Source: JBCCQH01 sp039024435
Lineage (GTDB): Bacteria > Bacteroidota > Bacteroidia > J057 > JADKCL01
Length of the DNA: 64,000 nt
Direction of reading: 5' to 3'
NCBI GenBank assembly: GCA_039024435.1
Contig: JBCCQH010000001.1
Coordinates: forward strand, 310,001 to 374,000
Shown: positions 8,196 to 16,301 of the stretch, one piece after another
Layout of the letters: every line of letters starts with the position of its first letter
Numbering within the stretch: position 1 is the first letter of the stretch
Notes under the pieces: generated by a model
What the model was told of the DNA's origin: nothing
Databases searched by the model: none
The model's input: only the letters and a program-made list of their open reading frames with translations
Position numbers and translations under genes: made by a program

Positions 8196-8741
8196 ATTCG
8201 GTATTTTTAATTGATACCTCTCCAAAAGAAGATCCCATTTTCCGATGAACATCGTGAGGGCGCGGACGAGGTAGTCTACCAGGCGGGGTTCGGGTACGTA
8301 GTACGATTCATCGACGACGAACTGCTGGGTGTTTTGCATTCCGATTTTGTAGTAAAGGAGCGTGGCGACGTCCACCAAGGGGTTGCGGATGTGCAGGACG
8401 CCGTTGTTGTAGGCTTCGGTGAATTTGACCAGGGAATTGCGTACGGCGTGGTAACCCGCACCGCCGCCGAGGTTGCGTTCCAGCATCCGTTCCAGGTGGA
8501 CAAACAGGCGCTCGGCCTGGTCGCCCGGGAGCAGGTCAAAGGTTGAGCGGGTATTGACCGCCAAAACCGCCAAGGCAAAATTGAAGCGGGCAAACTCTTT
8601 CTTGGCCACTTTCTGTCCGGCTTCGCGCATGATGCGGTGGATCGGTCCCCACAGCACGTCCCACTTTTCCTCGACCTGACTGAAGCAGGTGTCCATGATG
8701 GCGGCAACAGCATTGACTTCAGAGATGGCTTTTTTTTCCAT
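8193..8741 (-). CDS. Conserved-looking hypothetical cytoplasmic protein
   Basis: I start at ATG 8741 (MEKKAISEVNAVAA); the in-frame ATG at 8780 would add a proline-rich MSAPPFPLFPLSR leader that looks non-coding. The 182-residue product has no signal peptide or membrane span and is predicted mainly helical. No catalytic motif or known family is recognised. It lies 97 bp downstream of the IscA-like gene in the same direction and may be its last operon partner. Its C-terminal end (YQLKIPN) is encoded inside a repeat, so the true end may have been altered by repeat insertion. Confidence 0.6.
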   Translation of the reverse strand: MEKKAISEVNAVAAIMDTCFSQVEEKWDVLWGPIHRIMREAGQKVAKKEFARFNFALAVLAVNTRSTFDLLPGDQAERLFVHLERMLERNLGGGAGYHAVRNSLVKFTEAYNNGVLHIRNPLVDVATLLYYKIGMQNTQQFVVDESYYVPEPRLVDYLVRALTMFIGKWDLLLERYQLKIPN

Positions 8742-8838
8742 ACGGCTCAGTGGGAAAAGAGGAAACGGAGGGGCAGACAAGCAAAAAGGACGCCCGCACG
8801 ACGTCCCCGTTTAAATTGTATCGTAAGCGGTACCGCGA

Positions 8839-9189
8839 TCAAACGGCAAAGCTTTCGCCGCACGCGCAGGTCCGCGATGCGTTTGGATTGTTGAATTCAA
8901 AGCCCTTGCCGTTCAGGCCATCGGTGAAATCCAGCACCGTGCCGATGAGGTACAGCAGACTTTTGGCATTGACGTATACCGTGATGCCATTGTGCTCAAA
9001 TATGTGGTCGCCCGGTTGTTCGGTCCCGTCAAATCCCAGGTCGTAAGACAAACCGGAGCAGCCACCGCCTTTGACCGATACGCGGACTCCGTAGTGTTCG
9101 GGATGTCCTTCTTCCGCGCGAAGTTCCTGCAAGCGGATGGCCGCTTTGTCGGAAACCATTACCATCGGTTCTGTCGTCGTCGTGCTCAT
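8839..9189 (-). CDS. HesB/IscA-family iron-sulfur cluster assembly protein
   Basis: The 116-residue protein carries the three conserved cysteines of A-type carriers: one in GGGCSGLSY (about residue 43) and two in the C-terminal CACGES motif. The family receives an Fe-S cluster from a scaffold and hands it to apo-enzymes in the cytoplasm. The gene follows the cysteine desulfurase (iscS) by 104 bp on the same strand, which fits a role in the same assembly pathway. A TTTG and a TATTTTG 20 bases apart upstream (about 9225-9255) could give it its own promoter. IscU or SufBCD is not in the window. It could equally be named SufA or ErpA. Confidence 0.93.
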   Translation of the reverse strand: MSTTTTEPMVMVSDKAAIRLQELRAEEGHPEHYGVRVSVKGGGCSGLSYDLGFDGTEQPGDHIFEHNGITVYVNAKSLLYLIGTVLDFTDGLNGKGFEFNNPNASRTCACGESFAV

Positions 9190-9293
9190 TGTATAGCGTT
9201 AGTGAAAATTTTCAGATTGTATTGTTGGAATAACAAAATAACTAAAAAAAAGTTGAGGGCCAAAGCCGACATCATCACGGGTGTCGCGCAATG

Positions 9294-10475
9294 TCAAATT
9301 CCATTTTGAGCTACGAAATTTTGCCATTCGGGGTTCAGTTTTCGCAGCCGGTCGATGGCGTGGATCACGTGTTGGGTGGCAATTTCGATGTCTTCCGCCG
9401 TGGTGAAGCGCCCCAGGCTGAAGCGGATGGAGGCGTAGGCATCGTCGTCGGGCAGGCCCATAGCGCGCAGGACATGGGACGGCTCGATGGAGGCACTCGT
9501 GCAGGCACTTCCGGTGGATACCGCCACTTCACGCATGGCCATGATGAGGGCATCGGCTTCTACGTAGCGGATGCTGAGGTTGCTGACATTGGGGAGGCGG
9601 TTGTCCGGTGGGCCGTTAACGGAAACACCGGGGACGTGCAGCAGGGCATGCTCCAATTGATCCCGCAGGGCAGCCTGGCGCTTTGCTTCCGGTTCGATTT
9701 CGGTGCGGGCGATTTCTGCGGCTTTGCCCAGGCCCACAATCCCGGGTACGTTTAGGGTTCCGCTTCGAAATCCCAGTTCGTGGCCGCCGCCGTGGAGTTG
9801 GGGAAGCGGCCGCACCCGAGGATGGCGCCGCCGGAGGTACAGGCCCCCCACGCCTTTGGGCCCGTACATCTTGTGGGCGGAAAATGCGAGGGCATCGATG
9901 CCGAGGTCATCGACCCGAACGGGGAGCTTGCCCACGGCTTGGGTGGCATCGCTCATCAAGATTGCTCCGTGGCGGTAGACGATTTCGGCAATCTCGGTCA
10001 TGGGATGGACAGTACCGGTCTCGTTATTGGCCATCATGATGGCCACAAGAATGGTGGACGCGGTCAGCGCGGCTTCCAATTCGGCGAGGTCGATCTGGCC
10101 CTGGGCATCTACCGGCAGATAGGTCACCCGCTTGCCGATTTTTTCCAGGTGGGCGCAAGTGTCGAGTACCGCTTTGTGTTCGGTGGCGACGGTGATGATG
10201 TGATTGCCCTGGGCTGCGTAGGCGTCGGCAATGCCTTTGAGGGCAAGGTTGATACTTTCTGTCGCCCCGGAAGTGAAGACAATTTCTTCCGGGCGGCAGC
10301 CGATCAGTTCAGCGATGCGTTTGCGGGCGGTTTTGACCGCTTCTTCGGCTTGCCACCCAAAGGCATGGGTGCGGCTGGCGGCATTGCCGTACATTTCCCC
10401 AAAAAATGGCAACATCTCTTCCATCACCCGCGGATCCACCGGCGTCGTAGCGTTGTAATCGAGATAAATAGCCAT
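9294..10475 (-). CDS. iscS: Cysteine desulfurase (IscS/NifS type)
   Basis: The start is ATG 10475 (MAIYLDYNATTPVD), the usual beginning of the family; an ATG 21 bases upstream lies in repeat-derived sequence. The 393-residue PLP enzyme has HKAVLDTC, SDATQAVGK, the PLP lysine in SAHKMYGPKG (about 204) and the persulfide cysteine in TGSACTSAS (about 328). It removes sulfur from L-cysteine, giving alanine and a protein persulfide for Fe-S clusters and tRNA thiolation. The active-site loop is of the longer, group I (IscS/NifS) kind. It is followed by an IscA-like gene and preceded by purS with a repeat copy in the 72-bp gap. Confidence 0.96.
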   Translation of the reverse strand: MAIYLDYNATTPVDPRVMEEMLPFFGEMYGNAASRTHAFGWQAEEAVKTARKRIAELIGCRPEEIVFTSGATESINLALKGIADAYAAQGNHIITVATEHKAVLDTCAHLEKIGKRVTYLPVDAQGQIDLAELEAALTASTILVAIMMANNETGTVHPMTEIAEIVYRHGAILMSDATQAVGKLPVRVDDLGIDALAFSAHKMYGPKGVGGLYLRRRHPRVRPLPQLHGGGHELGFRSGTLNVPGIVGLGKAAEIARTEIEPEAKRQAALRDQLEHALLHVPGVSVNGPPDNRLPNVSNLSIRYVEADALIMAMREVAVSTGSACTSASIEPSHVLRAMGLPDDDAYASIRFSLGRFTTAEDIEIATQHVIHAIDRLRKLNPEWQNFVAQNGI

Positions 10476-10496
10476 GGGGGGATTATCAATTTCCAA

Positions 10497-10541
10497 TGGT
10501 CAATTGGGCAATTTCCAATGGGGCACGTGCCAATTGACGAT
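10497..10541 (+). repeat. Palindrome/TTTCCAATGG repeat between purS and iscS
   Basis: The spacer holds TTTCCAATGGTCAATTGGGC followed by ATTTCCAATGGGGCACGTGCC and CAATTGACGATTG. GGCACGTGCC is a perfect palindrome and ATTTCCAATG is the conserved flank of the dispersed family. The element fills nearly the whole gap between the two genes. Confidence 0.55.
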
Positions 10542-10547
10542 TGAAAA

Positions 10548-10802
10548 TCAGTTCAATTCTTCCAGGGAAAACTCGTAGCTCTCCATGATGAGGTTGGCGA
10601 GCAGTTTCTTACAGGCTTCCTCGACTTTGGCTTCGGCTTCCGATTGGGTGGTGGCTTCTACGTCGAGGGCGATGCGCTTGCCGATACGAAGGTTGTCCAT
10701 GGTCGCGAAACCGAGGTTTTGCAGGCCGAGGGTGGTGGCTTTGCCCTGGGGATCGAGCAGTTCCGGACGGGGCATGATATTGATGTGGGCGCGAAATTTC
10801 AT
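10548..10802 (-). CDS. purS: Phosphoribosylformylglycinamidine synthase subunit PurS
   Basis: An 84-residue protein starting MKFRAHINIMPRPELLDPQGKA. It has the PurS signature of an N-terminal strand, the PELLDPQGKA motif, then GF and RIGKRI. PurS dimers bridge the small PurL synthetase and the PurQ glutaminase in the multi-subunit FGAM synthase of purine synthesis; purL and purQ are elsewhere. Its ATG overlaps the TGA of pssA (ATGA), so the two are probably translationally coupled although their pathways differ. Confidence 0.94.
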   Translation of the reverse strand: MKFRAHINIMPRPELLDPQGKATTLGLQNLGFATMDNLRIGKRIALDVEATTQSEAEAKVEEACKKLLANLIMESYEFSLEELN

Positions 10803-11590
10803 GTTCTTCTGCTTATGCGGTCAATGAATGAGGCAATGAAGTACAGCACGATGATGAGCGGCACTGCTTTGTACCACATGATCGCTAGCAAAACTAGCGA
10901 AATTCCCACTAATCCATACAGCACCCAGTTGTTCTGCAGGCGGTAATTGCTCATTTTGGAGGACAGCAGGGGCACGTTGGAAACCAAGAGCAGGGACATG
11001 ACCACGGTGATGATACTGAGGGGGATGGGTTGATAAATGAAACTCAAATCGATCAGTTCCACGGGCGTCCAGGCGGTGCGCAGTTGATCGGGGTGAAATC
11101 CGAGTGGCGCCCAATCTTCGGCAAACAGCAGGTAAATCGACAGAAACAGAAATGCATTGGGCGGCGTGGGAAATCCCCGGAAGTGGGTGGTCTGCCGGGT
11201 ATCGACGTTGAATTTTGCAAGTCGGTAGGCGGAAAAAAGGGGAATGATCAGCCCCAACCAGGGCCAGTACGCAAGGTGATTGTTCCCGGTGCCGGGATCA
11301 TTGGCGGTGAGCTGCAAAAACAGGACTTGGTAGACGAGGATGCCCGGGAGCAGCCCAAAGGTGACCATGTCCGCTAAGGAGTCGAGTTGCGCTCCGATTT
11401 CCGAGGTAACCTTCAGCAGCCGCGCGACCAGTCCATCGGCAAAGTCCGCGAGCATGGCCAGCACCATCAAGCCGGCTACCCACCAGTGGCGATTGCCCCC
11501 AATCGCTGTTTCCCCAATGGCGATCAAGATCGCCGCCGCTCCACAAGCGAGGTTCAGCAGGGTAATGATGCTGGGGATCAGGCGTTTCAT
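10799..11590 (-). CDS. pssA: CDP-diacylglycerol--serine O-phosphatidyltransferase
   Basis: A 263-residue integral membrane protein with the CDP-alcohol phosphotransferase motif DG-x2-AR-x8-G-x3-D-x3-D, seen as DGLVAR ... GAQLDSLAD at about residues 52-75. About seven or eight hydrophobic spans surround it. The PssA-type beginning RLIPSIITLLNLACG identifies the serine-specific branch. It makes phosphatidylserine, precursor of phosphatidylethanolamine, at the inner membrane. It starts 4 bp after nadD and overlaps purS by 4 bases, so it is inside a tight operon. A phosphatidylserine decarboxylase is not present here. Confidence 0.95.
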   Translation of the reverse strand: MKRLIPSIITLLNLACGAAAILIAIGETAIGGNRHWWVAGLMVLAMLADFADGLVARLLKVTSEIGAQLDSLADMVTFGLLPGILVYQVLFLQLTANDPGTGNNHLAYWPWLGLIIPLFSAYRLAKFNVDTRQTTHFRGFPTPPNAFLFLSIYLLFAEDWAPLGFHPDQLRTAWTPVELIDLSFIYQPIPLSIITVVMSLLLVSNVPLLSSKMSNYRLQNNWVLYGLVGISLVLLAIMWYKAVPLIIVLYFIASFIDRISRRT

Positions 11591-11594
11591 GGGG

Positions 11595-12167
11595 TCAAGT
11601 CCGGTAGAGGGCGTTGTCTTCCAGGTAGCTAAATGCTGCGCCCGGCACCAAGTACTGCACTGATTTGCCTTCCTTGATCATGTTGCGGATGCGGGTCGCG
11701 GAAATGTCGAGGTAGGGCATTTCAAAGCGCACGATGTCGGGGTAGCGGGCAAAATGGTCGGTCTCGCCGCCCAGCCGCGGATAGCAATAGATCGGATACT
11801 GCAGGACGCGCGTGGCATCTTTCCACTTGTGCAGGTGGGCCAGGTTGTCCTCCCCCATGATCAAGGCAAATTCGTAGCTGGCGTATTTCCGGTTGAGGTG
11901 GTTCAGGGTGTCAATGGTATAAGATGGCTTGGGCAGGGCAAATTCGACATTGGAGGCTTCGATGGCGAGGTTGCCTTCCAGGGCGAGTTCCACCATGCGG
12001 TAGCGGTCGTATTCACCCAGGAGAGAAGTCTTTTTCTTAAAGGGATTCTGGGGGGTGACCACCATCCAAACACGGTCGAGTTCAGTTTCGTTGACCGCCG
12101 CCTGGGCGATCACGAGGTGACCGATGTGTACGGGATTGAAGGAGCCAAAAAAGAGTCCGATTTTCAT
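11595..12167 (-). CDS. nadD: Nicotinate-nucleotide adenylyltransferase
   Basis: The 190-residue protein shows the nucleotidyltransferase motif GSFNPVHIGH at residues 8-17 and the second motif ISATRIR near residue 155. NPFKKK and PSYTIDTL are typical of NadD. It adenylates nicotinate mononucleotide to deamido-NAD in NAD synthesis. It lies 18 bp downstream of yicC and 4 bp upstream of pssA. In many Bacteroidota a guanylate kinase gene lies between yicC and nadD; none is present here. Confidence 0.96.
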   Translation of the reverse strand: MKIGLFFGSFNPVHIGHLVIAQAAVNETELDRVWMVVTPQNPFKKKTSLLGEYDRYRMVELALEGNLAIEASNVEFALPKPSYTIDTLNHLNRKYASYEFALIMGEDNLAHLHKWKDATRVLQYPIYCYPRLGGETDHFARYPDIVRFEMPYLDISATRIRNMIKEGKSVQYLVPGAAFSYLEDNALYRT

Positions 12168-12185
12168 GGCGCGGAGGTTGGCGGA

Positions 12186-13061
12186 TCAGACGACGTTTTG
12201 GACCTGTTCTTTGATCTGTTCCAGGGCTTCTTTCATCTTTACGACGAAGACTTGGATGTCGGCATCGTTGGCCTTGGAGCCGATGGTATTGATCTCGCGG
12301 CCCATTTCCTGAGAGATGAAACCGAGTTTTTTGCCGTGGCTGCGCGGTTCGGCGAGGGTCTGACGGAAGTATGCGATGTGTTTTTCCAGCCGCACCATTT
12401 CCTCGTTGATGTCGAGCTTTTCGATGTAGTACAGGATCTCTTGTTCGAAGCGGTTGCCGTCCATCTGCACCCGGTCTTTGACTTCCTGGAGGGAAGAGAG
12501 CACGCGGGAGCGGATGTTTTCGATGCGTTGGGGAAGCAATTTGCGCACTTCGACGAGTTGTTCGGCGATGACTTCGTTGCTGGAGAGCATGTCTTGGGCG
12601 AGGGCTTTGCCTTCTTCAGTGCGGCTGCGGATCAGGGCTTGGGTAGCTTGGCGGAAGGCTTGGTCGATCAGTTCCCATTCCTCGGGATCCCCTTCGCCGC
12701 CGTCCATGCGGACCGCATCCGGCAGGCTGAGGAGATATTCTAGGTCGACTTGCTGTTCCAGTCCGAGGTTTAGGCGCAGGGCTTCGAGCTCGTTTGCGTA
12801 GCTGGTTACGAGGGGCACGTTGATGCGGAGGCGCTGCTTTTCCGGATTGAGGATCTCAACGTTGAGGAGGACATTGATCTTGCCGCGCTGGAGAGATTTG
12901 GTGAGGAGGTTGCGCAAGTTCATTTCCTCCTTGATGTAGTTGCGGGGCAGCTTGATGTTGATTTCGACGTACTTGCTGTTGAGCGATTTGAGTTCAACGG
13001 TGACTTTGTAATTGTCCGAAGTAGCCGTCGCGGAGCCGTACCCCGTCATAGATAATATCAT
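12186..13061 (-). CDS. YicC-family endoribonuclease-like protein
   Basis: The start is ATG 13061 (MILSMTGYGSA), the almost invariant start of YicC proteins; the open frame continues upstream to 13289 through repeat sequence that is not coding. At 291 residues it has normal length, with the YicC N-terminal region (VELKSLNSKYVEI) and the C-terminal DUF1732 region (EVKDRVQMDGNRFEQEILYYIEKLDI ... KKLGFISQEMGREINTIGSKAND, read in parts). E. coli YicC is an endoribonuclease that acts with PNPase in sRNA turnover. It heads the yicC-nadD-pssA-purS run. A TAACTTTG -7 element lies at 13082-13089. Confidence 0.93.
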   Translation of the reverse strand: MILSMTGYGSATATSDNYKVTVELKSLNSKYVEINIKLPRNYIKEEMNLRNLLTKSLQRGKINVLLNVEILNPEKQRLRINVPLVTSYANELEALRLNLGLEQQVDLEYLLSLPDAVRMDGGEGDPEEWELIDQAFRQATQALIRSRTEEGKALAQDMLSSNEVIAEQLVEVRKLLPQRIENIRSRVLSSLQEVKDRVQMDGNRFEQEILYYIEKLDINEEMVRLEKHIAYFRQTLAEPRSHGKKLGFISQEMGREINTIGSKANDADIQVFVVKMKEALEQIKEQVQNVV

Positions 13062-13081
13062 AGACCAGCGTGTTTTGGGAG

Positions 13082-13107
13082 CAAAGTTAAAAATTTTCAA
13101 TTTCCAA
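13082..13107 (-). promoter_or_regulatory. Possible yicC promoter overlapping a repeat copy
   Basis: On the minus strand TAACTTTG (13082-13089) exactly fits the Bacteroidota -7 consensus TAnnTTTG. The nearest TTG, at 13105-13107, is only 15 bases upstream, shorter than usual, and belongs to the CCAATT flank of a repeat. The start codon would be about 14 bases from the predicted transcript start. Confidence 0.4.
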
Positions 13108-13430
13108 TTGGCGCGTCCTCCACGGGCAACGTGAGAATTTCCAATCATCTGATTTCCAATTTTCAATTCGCACGTCCCGAATGCGCGACCTACAATCGAA
13201 AAAATGACCGCAAAATCCCTTGCAGCACAAGGATCGTAGCCGCACGGCCCGTTGTGCGCCCTCGAGGATTTTCCGTGGAGAATTTCCAATTGGCGCGATC
13301 AGAACGCGCAACCGACAAAGCGCAAGAATACCCCGCGACTTAGTCGCCAATTTTCCACGAACTGTACGCCTTGGCGCACCGTGGCGGGGACGCCATCGAA
13401 AATTGAGGGAATTTCATGGGAAATCAGAAA
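13090..13430 (+). repeat. Cluster of palindrome/TTTCCAATTGG repeats
   Basis: Within the gap 13062-13413 there are at least four copies. They are 13099-13132 (TTTCCAATTGGCGCGTCC...), 13151-13192 (GATTTCCAAT...TTCGCACGTCCCGAATGCGCG), 13281-13314 (AATTTCCAATTGGCGCG then ATCAGAACGCGC) and, inverted, 13333-13362 (GCGACttaGTCGC then CAATTTTCC). Each has a GC-rich palindrome next to TTTCCAATT or its complement. The last piece, TGATTTCCCATG at about 13410-13425, forms the very end of the neighbouring synthetase-like ORF. No gene is seen in the gap. Confidence 0.7.
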
Positions 13431-14556
13431 TCAACCTCACCCCACATTCGGTGAGGAAGCGTTGGGTGGGGGGAGCCGGTGCAGTGGGCGCGCAAATCAG
13501 GGTGTTGAACTGGCCGCCGAGGGCGGAAATGACTTTGCGGTAGAGCTTTTTGTTGCCGGTGCGGAAGCGGACCCGGTTCATGAAGGGGTCTTTTTTGCCT
13601 TCGGCGAGGGCTTGGTCGCGGCGATCCAGGATTTCGTGGGCCTTGGCAATGGCTTTTTCTGAGACCGGGCCACCCCCGAGGAATTCCGGCAGGGCTTGGT
13701 AGAGCTGTTCGGCGTGGACGGTGTCGGTGATCAGGGCGTGGGGGTGCAGTTCGCGAAAGAAGTCGGGTTGTAAGTCGTGCTCGGGCAACAAATAGCAGGC
13801 CGCTTGCCGGCGCACCGCGGGAAAGATTCCGTGGGTCCGGCTGTGCTGTTGTTGAGGGGCAGTGGCGAGAAAGGCGACGCGCACCGATTGCTCTTGGAAG
13901 ATGGTCTCCGAGTGGTTCACCGCCGCCAACATTTGCCCAAAAGTGACCGGCCGGGCGGCTTCCGGATCACCGATCCGGGGAGAAACCGCGTAAATGTCTT
14001 CCGGAGTGACCGCCCTTTTCATCGCGGTCAATTCCCGAGATTGTTCGCGCCAGTCGATTTTGCCCAATTCGACTACCCGGTCAAAGGTGACGACTTTTTC
14101 CGCATCGAGTTCGTCCACGTCCTCGCCCGAAATCAGAACGGTGTGCAAGCGGGGCTTGAGGATTTCCAATTGGCCGTGTTGTTGGAAGGCCGCGACATCG
14201 GAATAGTGGACAAAGCGGAAATGGTAGGCATCGCAAAGGCGGTGCAGGGCGTCCAGGGGTAGGTCTGACGGCAGCGTGACATTGACCGCCCCCAAAAATT
14301 GCAAAGCGAGGTCGAGCACCACATAGTCCACCGATTGCCGAGCGACCAAGCCGACGGCATCGCCTTTTTTGAGGCCCCGTGCCATGAGAAAGGCCGCCGC
14401 ACAGTGGGCCTGCGCATTGAGGTCTTTGTAGGACAGGGAGCGCCAAGTGCCCCGCCGCTGGTGCCAAAGGATCGGGTTTTGGGCCTCGCCCGTGGGTAGG
14501 AATCCCTGCCAAAATTCCTGTACGCCGGTCCCCTCAAGGGAAGAAACGATGGTCAT
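13414..14556 (-). CDS. Acyl-CoA synthetase-like protein lacking the ATP-binding motifs, C-terminally truncated
   Basis: The first 150 residues follow the N-terminal domain of long-chain acyl-CoA synthetases (WHQRRGTWRSLSYKDLNAQA, LKKGDAVGLVARQSVDYVV, ALQFLGAVNVTLPSDLPLD). Further on, RDQALAEGKKDPFMNRV and KKLYRKVISALGGQFNTLI keep the order of FadD15-like enzymes. However, the P-loop (YTSGTTGxPKG) that should fall near residues 190-205 is replaced by unrelated residues, and the protein stops at 380 residues. That is where YGxTE and the whole C-terminal adenylation subdomain should begin. It therefore cannot be a normal ligase. It may be a pseudoenzyme or a decaying gene; its last codons lie in repeat-like sequence. 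Confidence 0.6.
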   Translation of the reverse strand: MTIVSSLEGTGVQEFWQGFLPTGEAQNPILWHQRRGTWRSLSYKDLNAQAHCAAAFLMARGLKKGDAVGLVARQSVDYVVLDLALQFLGAVNVTLPSDLPLDALHRLCDAYHFRFVHYSDVAAFQQHGQLEILKPRLHTVLISGEDVDELDAEKVVTFDRVVELGKIDWREQSRELTAMKRAVTPEDIYAVSPRIGDPEAARPVTFGQMLAAVNHSETIFQEQSVRVAFLATAPQQQHSRTHGIFPAVRRQAACYLLPEHDLQPDFFRELHPHALITDTVHAEQLYQALPEFLGGGPVSEKAIAKAHEILDRRDQALAEGKKDPFMNRVRFRTGNKKLYRKVISALGGQFNTLICAPTAPAPPTQRFLTECGVRLISDFP

Positions 14557-14680
14557 AAGGTGGTAAATCCGGTAACTTTTAAATTAATTTGTAGAGACGT
14601 GCGCTAAGTTAAAAAAATTGGTCGAGGCGATGGCCCGGCTCGATGTTGATAGTCAGCGATAGCGCACAGCAAATTGCACA

Positions 14681-15880
14681 ATGGAGGACAACGGCGGCAT
14701 GGAACCAGGGAAGCAGCAGCAGCGGAACCGCTACCTTTTGCATATAGTGCTGTTCCTGGTCACCCTTTTGACTACGAGCATCGCCGGGCTGGAGCTGATT
14801 ACCGGACGGTCTTTCTTTCGTGGAGGCAGCCTCACCTGGGCAGATCTGCCGGATGGCCTGCCGTTCTCCCTTTCTTTTTTGGGGTTTCTTACCGTCCATG
14901 AATTCGGGCACTACTTTACGGCGGTCTACCACCGGGTCAAGGTGAGTCTGCCGTATTACATTCCGATTTACATTCCGTTCTCGCTGATTAACATCGGCTC
15001 GTTTGGGGCGGTGATCCGCATTCGGGAGTTGCCGGGGAGCCGCCAGAAATACTTTGACATCGGGGTGGCGGGGCCCCTGGCCGGATTTGTGGTGGCGCTC
15101 GGCTTACTGGTGTACGGTTTGCTGAACCTTCCGCCGATGGAAGAGACGGTGCTGGGCATTCACCCCGAGTATTTATTGGAGCACGGCGGGGTGCCTACGT
15201 TGGAAGATTTGCAAGAAAAGGGGAAGCCGGCCCTGGTTTTGGGGGGGAGTCTGCTGATGGACCTGCTGATGGCGATTTTGCCGCTGGACCGGGCGGAGCT
15301 GCCGCCAGCCTTCGAGATGATGCACTACCCTTACATTTTTACGGGATTTTTGACCCTGTTTTTTACGGCGTTGAACCTTTTGCCCATCGGTCAACTGGAC
15401 GGGGGGCACGTGGTGTACGGGCTGTTTGGAAAACGCATCGCCGGTTACGTGAGCCGGGCCTCGGTGTTGGCGCTGTTGCTCGTCGGGGGAACCGGGGTGG
15501 TGACAATTACCGAATTTGACCCTTCCTACTACAGCAGTTATCAACGCTGGCTGGGTGAGGAAGCATTAAAATTATTGCTGTATGCCGGGTTTGTGTTTTA
15601 CGTGGTGCGTCGCTTGGTGCGGGATTGGAGTGTCGGGCAAATCCTGCTGGGTGTGGGCGGAGCATTGCTGGTGCAGGCGGCGGCCAAATGGCTCTTTCCG
15701 GGGATCGCAGTCAACGGAATCTGGTTGCTGTATTCTTTCCTGGCGGTGACGATGATTGGGGTGGATCATCCCCGGGCTCCGGATGACACCCCTTTGGATA
15801 GAAAGCGCAAGGTGCTGGCCTGGCTGGCCATCCTCATCTTTGTGCTTTGCTTCTCCCCTTCACCCTTGGTTTTGTTATAG
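14681..15880 (+). CDS. M50-family (site-2-protease-like) membrane zinc metalloprotease
   Basis: A 399-residue polytopic membrane protein. The zinc motif HEFGH (VHEFGHYFTA, about residue 75) lies in one span and the third ligand region NLLPIGQLDGGH (about 235-246) in another, the two halves of the M50 active site. No PDZ domain is visible, so it belongs to the simpler, EGY1/S2P-like group rather than RseP. Such enzymes cut membrane-embedded substrates; the target is unknown. An alternative ATG at 14699 would drop six residues. It is divergent from the synthetase-like gene with a 124-bp gap. It is followed by a long AT-rich spacer. Confidence 0.92.
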   Translation: MEDNGGMEPGKQQQRNRYLLHIVLFLVTLLTTSIAGLELITGRSFFRGGSLTWADLPDGLPFSLSFLGFLTVHEFGHYFTAVYHRVKVSLPYYIPIYIPFSLINIGSFGAVIRIRELPGSRQKYFDIGVAGPLAGFVVALGLLVYGLLNLPPMEETVLGIHPEYLLEHGGVPTLEDLQEKGKPALVLGGSLLMDLLMAILPLDRAELPPAFEMMHYPYIFTGFLTLFFTALNLLPIGQLDGGHVVYGLFGKRIAGYVSRASVLALLLVGGTGVVTITEFDPSYYSSYQRWLGEEALKLLLYAGFVFYVVRRLVRDWSVGQILLGVGGALLVQAAAKWLFPGIAVNGIWLLYSFLAVTMIGVDHPRAPDDTPLDRKRKVLAWLAILIFVLCFSPSPLVLL

Positions 15881-16301
15881 AATGTTTGGCAAAAGTTCAA
15901 CTAAACGATTCATTTACAGGTTTTTGGGCCGTATGCCCATTTTTCTGTCTGCTTAACCTGGCGTGGATAACGTGTGAATTATTTGTGGGAAAGATTTCTG
16001 TAAAAAATTTGAGAAATTCATCCTAAGTGAATGTTGATTTAATATCAACAAGCCTACACATCCCAACGGTCTGTTTTTTAGACAATTAAAATTTTATCAA
16101 AATTTTCCTGTTGAAAAGTACCGTGCAAACTCTCGTAGTCAAGTATTAGACTTGTAATCCGAATCGAGAGTTTCTCTTTCCCGATACAGTTTTTTTATTG
16201 GATTAGAATCAGATGTTTACAGCGTTGTAAAAGCTGATCAAAGAGGAACTTTCGCCTTTTTATTTCAATAATCCTGAACACCTGTAGACCACCATACCCC
16301 G
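15881..16301. other. AT-rich upstream region of nrdB
   Basis: This 421-bp gap is much richer in A+T than its neighbours. It contains two direct AAAATTTT boxes (16088-16095 and 16099-16106), possibly part of the nrdBA control region. No convincing NrdR box pair, riboswitch or coding ORF was seen. A promoter for nrdB is expected here but no TAnnTTTG/TTG pair stands out. Confidence 0.5.

Noticed and set aside
7737..8238. Short ORFs in the repeat cluster after terD
   Set aside because: Their products are translations of the repeat (many F, S, N, Q) and change with each repeat copy.
15881..16301. Adenosylcobalamin riboswitch or NrdR boxes before nrdB
   Set aside because: No B12-box sequence and no convincing pair of NrdR boxes could be found by eye; class Ia enzymes do not use cobalamin.
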